Shown piece after piece: positions 1 to 8,497 of a stretch of DNA of 64,000 nucleotides. The stretch lies in the NCBI RefSeq assembly GCF_034931405.1, contig NZ_JAYGHA010000001.1:284688-348687 (forward strand). The letters run 5' to 3'. Within the stretch, counting starts at the first letter, position 1, and every line of letters begins with the position of its first letter. The notes below the pieces were generated by a model. It worked only from the letters and a program-made list of their open reading frames with translations. It was not told where the DNA came from and did not search any database. Origin of the DNA: RDYJ01 sp034931405. GTDB lineage: Bacteria > Cyanobacteriota > Cyanobacteriia > Cyanobacteriales > Nostocaceae. Both the position numbers and the translations under genes were made by a program.

Positions 1-1194
1 ATGAAGATTCTTCATGTCACTCCTTCTGTTGGTTCACTCCGTGGAGGAGTAAGCCAAGCCGTTTTGGAAATGCTGCAAGCTTTACAAACTAGCGGAGCTA
101 ATGTAGAACTAGTAACAACCGATGATAATGGAATTGATTTGCTTGATGTACCATTATGTCAGCTAATTCAGTATCAAAAAATTCCGACTTGGTTCTTCCC
201 CCGCTTCTCTCCCCAAGTCTCTTTTGTCCGTGAATTTGCTTTTTCCTGGGAATTGACAAAATGGCTCTGGAAACATATTAGTGACTATGACATAGTGCAT
301 ATTCATGCCTTATTTTCCTATGCCTCAACTATAGCGATGATAATTTCTAGATTGAAGCAAATACCGTATATTAATCAACCTCATGGTTTACTGTGTGAGT
401 GGTCTTTACAACAAAGCCAACTGAAAAAAAAGATATATTTATCATTGATAGAACGTAGCAACCTGAAACATAGCCGCATTTTACAACTTACTTCAGCGAA
501 GGAAGTTCAAGAAATTGAAAGATTAGGGCTAGGAGTTGCACCTGTTGTTATGCCGTTAGGCTTAGAAATTAGTCGTCCCATTCCCCAGGCTCGCCAGAAA
601 TTACGAGAGATGTTTAACATACCTCCAGAGCAAGCAATTATCTTATTTCTATCCCGATTACATTATAAAAAAGGCTTAGATTATCTCATTCCTGCTTTGA
701 GTAAGTTCAAAGAACAAAATTTTACATTCATCTTAGCAGGTAATGGTTCTCCAGATTATGAAGCCGAAATCAGTGAACTATTGATCAGTAACCAACTTGA
801 GCATTTCACCCATCGTCCTGGATTTGTGACAGGCGAAATCAAAGATATATTGCTACAAGGATCTGATATATTTGTTCTGACCTCTCATTCGGAAAACTTT
901 GGAGTTGTCGTATTAGAGGCAATGGCAGCAGGTCTTACTACTATTGTGACTCCTGGTGTGGCTTTGGCTTCTATGATTCAGGAAAATCATGTTGGTTATG
1001 TTCCCGAACTAGATATTATGGAAATTGCCAAGACGATAGAATATTGTCTTAATCATCCTCAAGAAGTAAAAGCTACAGGCGATCGCGCTCGTCAGTTTAT
1101 CCTAGAAAATTATACATGGGATAGAGTAGCAACAAATATGGTTTCAGTTTACCAAAACATTATTAATAACTGTAATCCAACAATATCGAAGTGA
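1..1194 (+). CDS. Glycosyltransferase family 4 (GT-B fold)
   Basis: Predicted retaining glycosyltransferase that adds a sugar from a nucleotide-sugar donor to a polysaccharide or lipid-linked acceptor at the inner membrane. The N-terminal half begins MKILHVTPSVGSLRGGVSQA, the usual GT4 opening with a Gly-rich loop. The C-terminal half carries ILFLSRLHYKKGLDYL and the EX7E element around ENFGVVVLEAMAAG. At 397 aa it has normal full length. The ATG lies at base 1, so a longer N terminus outside the window cannot be excluded, although the start looks typical. It heads a run of exopolysaccharide genes on the same strand. Sugar specificity cannot be read from the sequence. Confidence 0.9.
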   Translation: MKILHVTPSVGSLRGGVSQAVLEMLQALQTSGANVELVTTDDNGIDLLDVPLCQLIQYQKIPTWFFPRFSPQVSFVREFAFSWELTKWLWKHISDYDIVHIHALFSYASTIAMIISRLKQIPYINQPHGLLCEWSLQQSQLKKKIYLSLIERSNLKHSRILQLTSAKEVQEIERLGLGVAPVVMPLGLEISRPIPQARQKLREMFNIPPEQAIILFLSRLHYKKGLDYLIPALSKFKEQNFTFILAGNGSPDYEAEISELLISNQLEHFTHRPGFVTGEIKDILLQGSDIFVLTSHSENFGVVVLEAMAAGLTTIVTPGVALASMIQENHVGYVPELDIMEIAKTIEYCLNHPQEVKATGDRARQFILENYTWDRVATNMVSVYQNIINNCNPTISK

Positions 1195-1291
1195 GCTAAA
1201 ATTATGACTCAGCCTAACTTAGTATATACATCTGATAACCCTAAATTAGATTATCGCGTTATCATTCAGAAGATAATATTTAAGGGGGAAT

Positions 1292-2098
1292 TTGGATATA
1301 TTTTTGGGAGATTTCATACATTTAGAAAATATTATTCTTTCTATAAGAAAATATCGCAATCTTTTCAGAAAAAAAAACTTTGATCATTTAATACTTGATA
1401 CCCAAGTAATAAATGAATCTCATCTTGATATCCAGGAAATATCACTTTACATTCATCAAAATTCATACTATGACCAACTTCAACTAAATCAACAATCAGT
1501 TGCGTCTATAGTAGCAGCAGCTAAGACTAAAAACCTGATTGTATCTGCAAATGGTTTGTCTTTTACCTATCCTGAATATCAGGATCAAATAAAACCGTTT
1601 CATAAAATTGCAACGGCTGATGTAGAGCAGCCTATAGAAATAAAAGAAGTATACAAACTTAGATATGATAGTTATTTATTAGATATTTCATCGCAATACC
1701 TGGGTTACTATCCTACAAATTGTGATGTCAAACTGTGGTGGAGTTTTGCAGATAATTTATCTCCAGAAGAAAGACGCAGCCAGTTTCAAACTATTGACTA
1801 CCATTACGATATACATGGATTCAACTTCTTCTATATTTCTTTCTATCTAACTGATGTCGATGTCAAAAGTGGCGCACATATTCTAGTCAAAGGTAGTCAT
1901 GTAAATAAAAAGATGTCTATGCTTTTGCGTAGTGCGCGTGTTCCTGAAGAGTTAATTCATCAAAATTACTCGCCAACGGATATTATTACAATTGAAGGTA
2001 AAGCAGGTAAATGTTTTCTTGAGGATGCTTCATGCTTCCATAAAGCTTTAGCTCCCATTGAACGCGATCGCTTATTTTTACAATTGAGGTATTTTTGA
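1292..2098 (+). CDS. PhyH-like Fe(II)/2-oxoglutarate dioxygenase, N terminus probably frameshifted
   Basis: Predicted phytanoyl-CoA dioxygenase-family oxygenase. The facial triad is visible: HYD (H171, D173 of the 268-aa reading) in a YHYDIHGF context and the distal His in EDASCFHKA (H250), followed by the Arg-rich C-terminal strand. This reading starts at a TTG with AAGGGGG just upstream. Another open frame starts with ATG at 1204, ten bases after the previous stop, and runs without interruption to a nine-A tract at 1369-1377, where it falls out of frame. Removing one A would fuse MTQPN...SFQKK to NFDHLILD and give about 297 aa. The true gene is therefore probably 1204-2098 with a frameshift. 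It sits in the glycosyltransferase operon and its substrate is unknown. Confidence 0.7.
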   Translation: MDIFLGDFIHLENIILSIRKYRNLFRKKNFDHLILDTQVINESHLDIQEISLYIHQNSYYDQLQLNQQSVASIVAAAKTKNLIVSANGLSFTYPEYQDQIKPFHKIATADVEQPIEIKEVYKLRYDSYLLDISSQYLGYYPTNCDVKLWWSFADNLSPEERRSQFQTIDYHYDIHGFNFFYISFYLTDVDVKSGAHILVKGSHVNKKMSMLLRSARVPEELIHQNYSPTDIITIEGKAGKCFLEDASCFHKALAPIERDRLFLQLRYF

Positions 2099-2099
2099 T

Positions 2100-3074
2100 A
2101 TGATAGCAACTAAACTGGGTTTTGGCTGTGCTTCTATATTAGGCAAAATTGGCAAAAAAGATAGTCTTTATGCTCTTAAAGTCGCACACGAAGCGGGTAT
2201 TAACTATTTCGATATAGCCCGATCTTATGGTTGGGGTGAAGCAGAATCACTTTTAGGAAACTTCTTCATACAAGAAAAAATTTCTAGAGAAAACGTAGAA
2301 ATTACCACCAAGTTTGGTTTGAGTCCACGTAATAATAAATTTATCAGAATAGCTAAGACGTTAGCCAGAAATTTTGTTACTTCTATCCCCCAAACTCAAA
2401 CAATAGTAAAGTCTGCTGCTAGTCAAGTTGCACCAAAGATAGACTTTACAGTAAAAAACGCAATGACTAGCTTAGATGCTAGTTTAAAATCTCTGCGTAC
2501 TGATTATATTGACAATATATTATTCCATGATTATAACTTTAATAATGAGTCAAATGAAATTTTTGAGGTGATTGAATTTTTAGAAGAACAAAAAAAAATT
2601 GGTAAAATTAAAAACTATGGATTTACTACATATCAATCTATAGATTTACTAAATAATTTCTTTACTTCTAACAAGATTAAGCCTGATTTAATTCAAATTG
2701 CTTGCGAGTCTATTGGTAAGTATAATCCTATAGTTTTGAAAAATCTTGCAGATCAAGATATCAAAATTGTCATGTATTCTCCTTTGAGGATCTCTCCCAG
2801 CATTCCATTGATATTTGAGCAAATCACCGAGAAGAATCTTAGTTCGGAAATTGAATCTATTTTTGGTAGAAAACTGGAACGCCAAGAAGATATGTATGAA
2901 ATAATATTATCCTATTTTCAAGCTATTTATTCACCCTATGCGATTGTAATCAGTATGTTTAATTCTCAGCATATTCAAAGAAACCAACAAGCAATTAAAG
3001 AATCGAAAATTAGTAAGGAACAATTTGAATCTTTTGAAAAATTATTAATTAATAATAGATTAATAGAAATCTAA
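2100..3074 (+). CDS. Aldo/keto reductase family oxidoreductase
   Basis: Predicted NAD(P)H-dependent reductase with a TIM-barrel fold. The catalytic tetrad of the family is in place: D38 and Y43 (NYFDIARSYGWGEAE), K71 (ITTKFG) and H143 (NILFHDYN). Its length of 324 aa is normal. It starts one base after the previous stop and overlaps the next gene by one base (TAATG), so it is translationally coupled inside the exopolysaccharide operon. The context suggests it modifies a sugar or glycan precursor, but this is inference. The cofactor-binding C terminus looks divergent from typical members. Confidence 0.82.
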   Translation: MIATKLGFGCASILGKIGKKDSLYALKVAHEAGINYFDIARSYGWGEAESLLGNFFIQEKISRENVEITTKFGLSPRNNKFIRIAKTLARNFVTSIPQTQTIVKSAASQVAPKIDFTVKNAMTSLDASLKSLRTDYIDNILFHDYNFNNESNEIFEVIEFLEEQKKIGKIKNYGFTTYQSIDLLNNFFTSNKIKPDLIQIACESIGKYNPIVLKNLADQDIKIVMYSPLRISPSIPLIFEQITEKNLSSEIESIFGRKLERQEDMYEIILSYFQAIYSPYAIVISMFNSQHIQRNQQAIKESKISKEQFESFEKLLINNRLIEI

Positions 3075-3838
3075 TGCTAGAACAGATTACCGCTCTTATT
3101 CTTACCTATAATGAATCACCTAACATTAAGCGCACCCTCCAAAGCCTAACTTGGGCAAAGAGAATTGTTGTCATTGATAGTTATAGTACAGATGAGACTT
3201 TAGATATTTTGTCTTCCTATCCTCAAGTTGAAGTTTTTCAAAGAAAGTTTGATTCTTTCGCTGGTCAATGCAACTATGGATTAGGAAAAATTACATCAGA
3301 ATGGGTACTATCTTTAGATGCAGATTATGTATTAACTGATGGTTTAATTAATGAAATTAAAACACTAGCAATAGATTCAGATATATACAGTTATGGTGCA
3401 AGATTCAAATACTGTGTATTTGGTAAACCCTTACGTGGTACTTTGCTACCACCTAGAAAGATACTTTACAAAAGAGAAAAAGCAATTTACCAAGATGATG
3501 GACACTCTCATAGAGTAATTGTAGAAGGTAAATCTAGTCAATTATCTGCTTATATTCACCATGATGATCGCAAACCTTTAAGTCGTTGGCTATGGGCGCA
3601 AGATCGTTATATGATTCTTGAAAGTAAAAAGCTTTTAGACACACCAAATCATGAATTGAGTTTAGGCGATCGCATCCGCAAACAAAAAATATTAGCACCT
3701 TTGATAATTTTGCTCTATTGCCTGATCCTCAAAGGTGGTCTTCTTGATGGTTGGCATGGTTGGTATTATACATTTCAGCGAGTATTAGCAGAAATTTTAC
3801 TCAGCATCCACTTAATAGAAGCAGAAAAACTAAAATGA
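3074..3838 (+). CDS. Glycosyltransferase family 2
   Basis: Predicted inverting GT-A glycosyltransferase, similar in plan to WaaE/KdtX-type enzymes. The N terminus (ITALILTYNESPNIKRTLQS) is the GT2 nucleotide-binding start and the metal-binding DxD is in WVLSLDADYVL. A hydrophobic stretch near residues 210-225 (ILAPLIILLYCLIL) probably anchors it to the membrane. The start codon overlaps the preceding stop (TAATG). It is the last gene of the tightly packed four-gene operon. Acceptor and sugar cannot be inferred. Confidence 0.88.
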   Translation: MLEQITALILTYNESPNIKRTLQSLTWAKRIVVIDSYSTDETLDILSSYPQVEVFQRKFDSFAGQCNYGLGKITSEWVLSLDADYVLTDGLINEIKTLAIDSDIYSYGARFKYCVFGKPLRGTLLPPRKILYKREKAIYQDDGHSHRVIVEGKSSQLSAYIHHDDRKPLSRWLWAQDRYMILESKKLLDTPNHELSLGDRIRKQKILAPLIILLYCLILKGGLLDGWHGWYYTFQRVLAEILLSIHLIEAEKLK

Positions 3839-3915
3839 AGCTGGAAACGTAGTATAGAAATACAAAAAAATCTAAATAGAATTGTATAGAATAGAAGCTG
3901 ATTTCAGTTGATGCC

Positions 3916-4503
3916 ATGAAAAAACTGAGGAAAAGATATTGGTTTCTAGCACTAATCGGCTTTCTAATGGTTTTTATCGGTATTATCCCCATCAGAATAG
4001 CGATCGCCTCTTACCAAGCACCCTATCCCCAAGCTATTCTTACCCTTGGTGGTGATCCTAGTAGAGAAACATTTACAGCCAAATTTGCTCAAGAACATCC
4101 TCATTTAGATATCTGGGTTTCTAGTGGTACACCTCCAGACCAAGCCTTGGCTATTTTTGAGAATGGCAGTATTTCTACTAACCGAATTCACCTTGACTAC
4201 CGTGCTGTTGACACAGTTACCAACTTTACTACCCTCGTCCACGATTTCCAAAAACGTCATATTCAGCACATCTACCTGATCACTTCAGATTTCCATCTTC
4301 CCAGGTCAAAAACCATAGCCACAATAGTTTTAGGTAGTCAAGGTATCACATTTACACCGATTTCTATTCCCTCCGAACAACCCAGCGAATCGATTTTTCG
4401 CATTGTCCGTGATGGTGGACGTTCTCTATTGTGGATTGTATCAGGTCGAACTGGAGCAAGTTTAAATCCTCGTTTTCATCCCCCAATATATGCGTCTAGA
4501 TAA
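3916..4503 (+). CDS. YdcF-like DUF218 domain protein, membrane anchored
   Basis: A 195-aa protein with an N-terminal basic segment and one transmembrane helix (about residues 10-28, FLALIGFLMVFIGIIPIRIA), followed by a DUF218/YdcF-like domain. Typical elements are AILTLGGDPSRE near the start, then HLDIWVSSGTPP and IYLITSDFHLPRS with the conserved TSxxHxxRA-like pattern. Family members are linked to envelope or exopolysaccharide biology, but no reaction is established. It lies 77 bases after the glycosyltransferase operon on the same strand and may be co-transcribed. Confidence 0.75.
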   Translation: MKKLRKRYWFLALIGFLMVFIGIIPIRIAIASYQAPYPQAILTLGGDPSRETFTAKFAQEHPHLDIWVSSGTPPDQALAIFENGSISTNRIHLDYRAVDTVTNFTTLVHDFQKRHIQHIYLITSDFHLPRSKTIATIVLGSQGITFTPISIPSEQPSESIFRIVRDGGRSLLWIVSGRTGASLNPRFHPPIYASR

Positions 4504-4553
4504 TTACACCAACTGCTTTGGTAGTTATTGGGTTCTCCTTTAGTTGAGAGTCA

Positions 4554-4714
4554 TTGGTTGCCGATTTAATCGGCCAAAGTTTGCATACTCAGGTTTTTTA
4601 GAGCCAGCATCGGTAAGGATATCCGTAGAAAACCTGGGGTGCGAATCAAGTTTCCTTGGCGCACATTCTTTAGCTCCGATGACAATTTATCCTATTAAGG
4701 AACGCCGGATAGGA
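4554..4714 (+). other. Structured intergenic element, candidate non-coding RNA or leader
   Basis: The 669-base gap 4504-5172 lacks a convincing gene, but its first third is full of compact inverted repeats. GCCGAT (4560-4565) pairs with ATCGGC (4569-4574), with TTG/CAA outside it. AGGTTTT (4591-4597) pairs with AAAACCT (4629-4635). GTGCG (4639-4643) pairs with CGCAC (4660-4664), enclosing CAAG/CTTG around a TTTC loop. TCCTAT (4690-4695) pairs with ATAGGA (4709-4714). An alternative long-range helix is CATCGG (4608-4613) with CCGATG (4676-4681). The strand is not determined by hairpins; plus is assumed from the neighbours. I recognise no known family. The rest of the gap (4757-5172) is AT-rich and I see nothing further in it. 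Confidence 0.35.
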
Positions 4715-5172
4715 CAAACAGAAGACTTCTTGCCAATTTCCGCACAGAATGAATAGTGCCTCTAAATAATTAGTTACGCTTTAGCTAAAAATATATTTAA
4801 CCATGCGTATAGATAAATGAACTGCTAGGGTGTAGAATAATAATATTCCTGGCATCTGACGATACATAGCAATTTTGTTAAATATCGCCATCGCATTCCA
4901 GATTTTGATGCCCTTTTAATACTCACTGCATTGACTTAGACTATGAAATTCTCACTTGGTTCCCATGTAAATGTAACAGTGGAAGAAAAAAGCCAAAAGA
5001 TCAATTATCTAACTAAGTTAATCAAAAATAAGTATTATTTAAGGTGTGCAGAGTGTAAGTATGCAAATTATTGTAAATTTGCTGGATGGGAAATCCAGTT
5101 ATATTTTTAACTCTCTGCTACCATAGCAAAAGATATTTACTTAAATAAATAATTATCTAAATATATAAATCC

Positions 5173-7389
5173 ATGAAAAATCAGAATTCTACTAGAATAT
5201 CAAGTCTTAATGAGAATGGCCGGGTCATTATTCCACCTGAATTAATACCATCTCAGAATTTCTCATCCTTTGAAGTAGAAAGTGATGATGGCAATCTCAA
5301 AGAATTCTTAGATGTTGTCCAACGACGAGCATTTGTGATCGCAGGCGTAGTTTGTGTAATGATGGCTACTGTTATTTATTCGACCATGAAGGAGGAAAAA
5401 ATCTATCAAGGTAATTTTCAACTTCTAGTCGAACCTGTTAACAGTGATAGTAATTTAGGACAAATACCTCTACCGGATGCCACCATCAATAAATCCAGTC
5501 TAGATTACGAAAGTCAAATTCAGGTTCTCAGAAGTCAGGAACTGATGAAAGATGTTATACCTAAGTTACAATCTTCCTACTCTGATATCACCTATAATTC
5601 ACTACTGAAAAATTTAACTATTCGACGTTTAGGTGCAACCAAGGTTATAGACATAAGCTATAAAAACCAAGATCCCAAGAAAATTAAATTAGTATTAAAT
5701 ACTCTTTCGGAATTTTATTTAAAATATAGCTTGGAAAAGCGGAAAACTAAGCTCAACCAAGGAGTTGAGTTTGTAGAAAAACAACTGCCCACCATTAGAA
5801 ATCGGGTTGCACAATTACAACAAACACTACAAATATTCCGACAAAGAAACAGTTTTGTTGATCCAGAAAACCAGTCTAATACAGTTGTGGCACAACTTCA
5901 AACATTGGAAGAGCAACGACTGGGAATTGATCAACAGTTAGCAACAGCACGGGCTAGTTATGTCAGCTTATCAACACCGGAAGGACAACGAGCAACATTA
6001 AATGATGCGACTATATATAGTCAATTAATATCTCAACTGCGGCAATTAGAATCCCAGCTATCTGCTGAATTAGTGCGGTTCCAACCAGATAGCCCATCCA
6101 TAGCAGTATTAGAAGAAAAAAGGCAAAATCTTTTACCTCTGATAGAAGATGAGCAAAAGCGTTATGTGGGGCTAAAATTGGCTGAAGCATCAGCTTTGAT
6201 TCAGAAATTAGAGGTACAAAGCCAAGAATTGGCTAGAGTAGAGCAGCAAACAAAGGTCAAATTCCAGCAATTACCAATTTTAGCCAGACAATACAGTGAA
6301 ATTCAGCGGAATTTACAGCTGGCGAATGATAGTCTTAATCGTTTTTTAGCTACCCGTGAAAACCTAGTGATTCAAGTAGCTCAAACAGAACTTCCTTGGG
6401 AATTAATACAACCACCAAATCAAGGTGAATCCCCTATATTACCAAATATACCCCGCAATTTGTTGATGGGATGTTTTGGTAGTTTAGTTGCCGGAATTTC
6501 TATTGCCTTCCTTCTAGAAAAACTAGATAATACTTATCATGATGTAGGCAGTTTGAAAGAAAAGATCAAGTTACCTTTCTTGGGTACTCTTCCCATCGAT
6601 AAGGATATTATAGGTTATCAATCTTCTTACTCCAACTCCACTGGATATAAATCGGAATCACGGAGAAATTCTGGAGGAAATGGCTGGTTATCTAATATTT
6701 TCCGTCGTCAGATTAAGAGTAATAGCTATTATGGACAAGGGGTATTTTGGGAATCTTTACAGGTTCTTTATGCCAATATTCAGATGCTCAATTCTGACCA
6801 ACCAATTCGTTCTTTAACTGTTTCTTCCACTATGCCTGGAGATGGAAAAACTACTGTTTCATTTCATTTGGCCCAAATAGCAGCAGCCTTGGGTAAAAAA
6901 GTATTGCTTGTGGATGGTGATTTACGCCGCGCCCAGGTTCATAAATTATCAGGGTTTAACAATTTCTCTGGTTTAAGTAATGTCCTGACATCGAATATTC
7001 CGGTTGAGCAGGTGATTCAACAGTTACCAGATATGAATTTATTATCTGTGATTCCCGCAGGACCAGTTCCACCAGATCCGGCAAAATTACTGGGATCAGA
7101 GAAGATGAAGCAGCTGATGGAATACTTTAATGAAAATTTTGATTTGGTGATTTATGATGCTCCTCCCATGCTGGGGTTAGTTGATGCCAGACTACTAGCA
7201 CCCCGGACTGATGGGATGCTGCTGGTGGTAAGGATTGATAAAACAGATAAGTCGGCTTTGATGCAGCTTCAAGATAGTCTCAGAAATTCTCCTATCAATG
7301 TCTTAGGTGTGGTTGCTAACGGGGATAAGCAAAAACTCACTAGTTATAACTACTACTATAGTGCTGGCAAAGAAGCTAGAGGCGCTTAA
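5173..7389 (+). CDS. Wzc-type polysaccharide chain-length regulator with BY-kinase domain
   Basis: An inner-membrane polysaccharide co-polymerase controlling polymerisation and export, fused to a bacterial tyrosine kinase (738 aa). A Wzz domain lies after the first membrane helix (residues about 54-70, AFVIAGVVCVMMATVIYS). Long coiled-coil periplasmic segments with a GNVR-like region follow, and a second helix is near residues 430-446. The cytoplasmic kinase has Walker A (SSTMPGDGKTT, about residue 554), Walker A' (VLLVDGDLRR, about 577), Walker B (LVIYDAPP, about 657) and a C-terminal tyrosine cluster (SYNYYY) as the autophosphorylation site. ATG start. It fits the upstream glycosyltransferases as the assembly component. 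Confidence 0.92.
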   Translation: MKNQNSTRISSLNENGRVIIPPELIPSQNFSSFEVESDDGNLKEFLDVVQRRAFVIAGVVCVMMATVIYSTMKEEKIYQGNFQLLVEPVNSDSNLGQIPLPDATINKSSLDYESQIQVLRSQELMKDVIPKLQSSYSDITYNSLLKNLTIRRLGATKVIDISYKNQDPKKIKLVLNTLSEFYLKYSLEKRKTKLNQGVEFVEKQLPTIRNRVAQLQQTLQIFRQRNSFVDPENQSNTVVAQLQTLEEQRLGIDQQLATARASYVSLSTPEGQRATLNDATIYSQLISQLRQLESQLSAELVRFQPDSPSIAVLEEKRQNLLPLIEDEQKRYVGLKLAEASALIQKLEVQSQELARVEQQTKVKFQQLPILARQYSEIQRNLQLANDSLNRFLATRENLVIQVAQTELPWELIQPPNQGESPILPNIPRNLLMGCFGSLVAGISIAFLLEKLDNTYHDVGSLKEKIKLPFLGTLPIDKDIIGYQSSYSNSTGYKSESRRNSGGNGWLSNIFRRQIKSNSYYGQGVFWESLQVLYANIQMLNSDQPIRSLTVSSTMPGDGKTTVSFHLAQIAAALGKKVLLVDGDLRRAQVHKLSGFNNFSGLSNVLTSNIPVEQVIQQLPDMNLLSVIPAGPVPPDPAKLLGSEKMKQLMEYFNENFDLVIYDAPPMLGLVDARLLAPRTDGMLLVVRIDKTDKSALMQLQDSLRNSPINVLGVVANGDKQKLTSYNYYYSAGKEARGA

Positions 7390-7600
7390 TTTAGTGGCAA
7401 TGCCATATTTTTGCTGACTTTTCTTTTTTCAATTGATATCTGAAGCTCTCACTACAAAAAATGTAATATAAGACACATTTAATTATCAACCATCAGTTAT
7501 CCTGCTCACACCTATCAGAACAATAAATCTGGGGATCGCTTGCAGTATTGTTCATAATTTGTTACAAAAGTACAAAGAACTTCTAGAGACCCAGAACCTA

Positions 7601-8395
7601 ATGTTAGGCGGACTTACTGGTTTTACAGATCCCAAAGGCAGCGATTGGGGAGAGCGAATGCTCAACACGGTCGCCAGCCAAACGATTCGCCACCTGTTTA
7701 GCATGAGCGAGTCAGTAGAAGTCTTTGTGCGCTGCTATCCCTCCAGCAAACTGTTGCAAGGCAGCATTGATAGCTTTAAAATGAGCGGTCGTGGTTTAGT
7801 AATTCGTAAAGACTTCGCAGTTGAAGAAATGTCTTTTGAAACCGATGCAGTGTCTATTGACTTCGGCTCGGTTTTGAGTGGCAAACTCAATCTCAAGCAA
7901 CCCACCCAAGCGGTAGCACAAGTAATATTATCAGAAGCAGGAATTAATCAATCTTTTAAGGCAGAACTGGTAAAAAAACGCCTGCTTGACCTTTCGGAAC
8001 CATCTTTAACAGCAATATCGGCTGGAGAACCTGTTTCCTTTACAGAAGTCCAAATACAGCTATTACCAGGAAATCGGTTACATCTTGTAGCTCAAGCCGA
8101 TTTAAACAACGGACAACTCATACCCCTGAGTATGACTCTTGGTATCGGTATTGAACGACGGCGACGGGTTTCTTTCAAAGACCCAAAAGTTGAACTTGAA
8201 CAAATACCAGAAGCACAACGGGAAATTTCCCAAAGCTTAAGTATGGCATTAGTGGACATTTTGGATAATATGGTCGATTTAGACCGCTTTGACCTGGATG
8301 GCGTAAAAATGCGACTTAATCGTTTAGAAACTGAAGGTCAAAAGTTAATTTTTAGTGGATATGCAGAAATAGAACGAATTCCTCACAGTGCTTAA
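7601..8395 (+). CDS. DUF2993 domain-containing protein
   Basis: A 264-aa DUF2993 (LmeA-type, putative lipid-binding tubular fold) protein common in cyanobacteria. The sequence from MLGGLTGFTDPKGSDWGERM through the SESVEVFVRCYPSSKLLQG region is characteristic. The frame is open further upstream to a TTG at 7559, but I chose the ATG at 7601 because it matches the usual N terminus. There is no signal peptide. It stands alone, 211 bases after the Wzc-like gene. Function is unknown; family members are proposed to bind lipids at the envelope. Confidence 0.82.
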   Translation: MLGGLTGFTDPKGSDWGERMLNTVASQTIRHLFSMSESVEVFVRCYPSSKLLQGSIDSFKMSGRGLVIRKDFAVEEMSFETDAVSIDFGSVLSGKLNLKQPTQAVAQVILSEAGINQSFKAELVKKRLLDLSEPSLTAISAGEPVSFTEVQIQLLPGNRLHLVAQADLNNGQLIPLSMTLGIGIERRRRVSFKDPKVELEQIPEAQREISQSLSMALVDILDNMVDLDRFDLDGVKMRLNRLETEGQKLIFSGYAEIERIPHSA

Positions 8396-8410
8396 TATCA
8401 AAAAAAGTAA

Positions 8411-8436
8411 CGCCGCCGAGTTGATTCTGGGCGGCG
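8411..8436. terminator. GC-rich hairpin between convergent genes
   Basis: CGCCGCC (8411-8417) pairs perfectly with GGCGGCG (8430-8436) around a 12-base loop. It sits between the DUF2993 gene and the oppositely oriented UDP-glucose dehydrogenase gene, with A- and T-rich flanks on both sides, so it may stop transcription from either direction. Confidence 0.6.
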
Positions 8437-8497
8437 ATGTCATTAAAAATTCAAAAACACGAGTTTTATTGTTCTTTAATTTTTAACTTCTAATTTT

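Noticed and set aside
4554..4714. Possible c-di-AMP (ydaO) riboswitch
   Set aside because: A few segments (GGTTGCCGA, GGGGTGCGAATC) resemble the ydaO consensus, but the later conserved blocks are not in the right order.
4544..4756. 70-codon ORF from a TTG start between the YdcF-like and Wzc-like genes
   Set aside because: TTG start, no ribosome-binding site, no family resemblance, and it overlaps a set of RNA-like stems.
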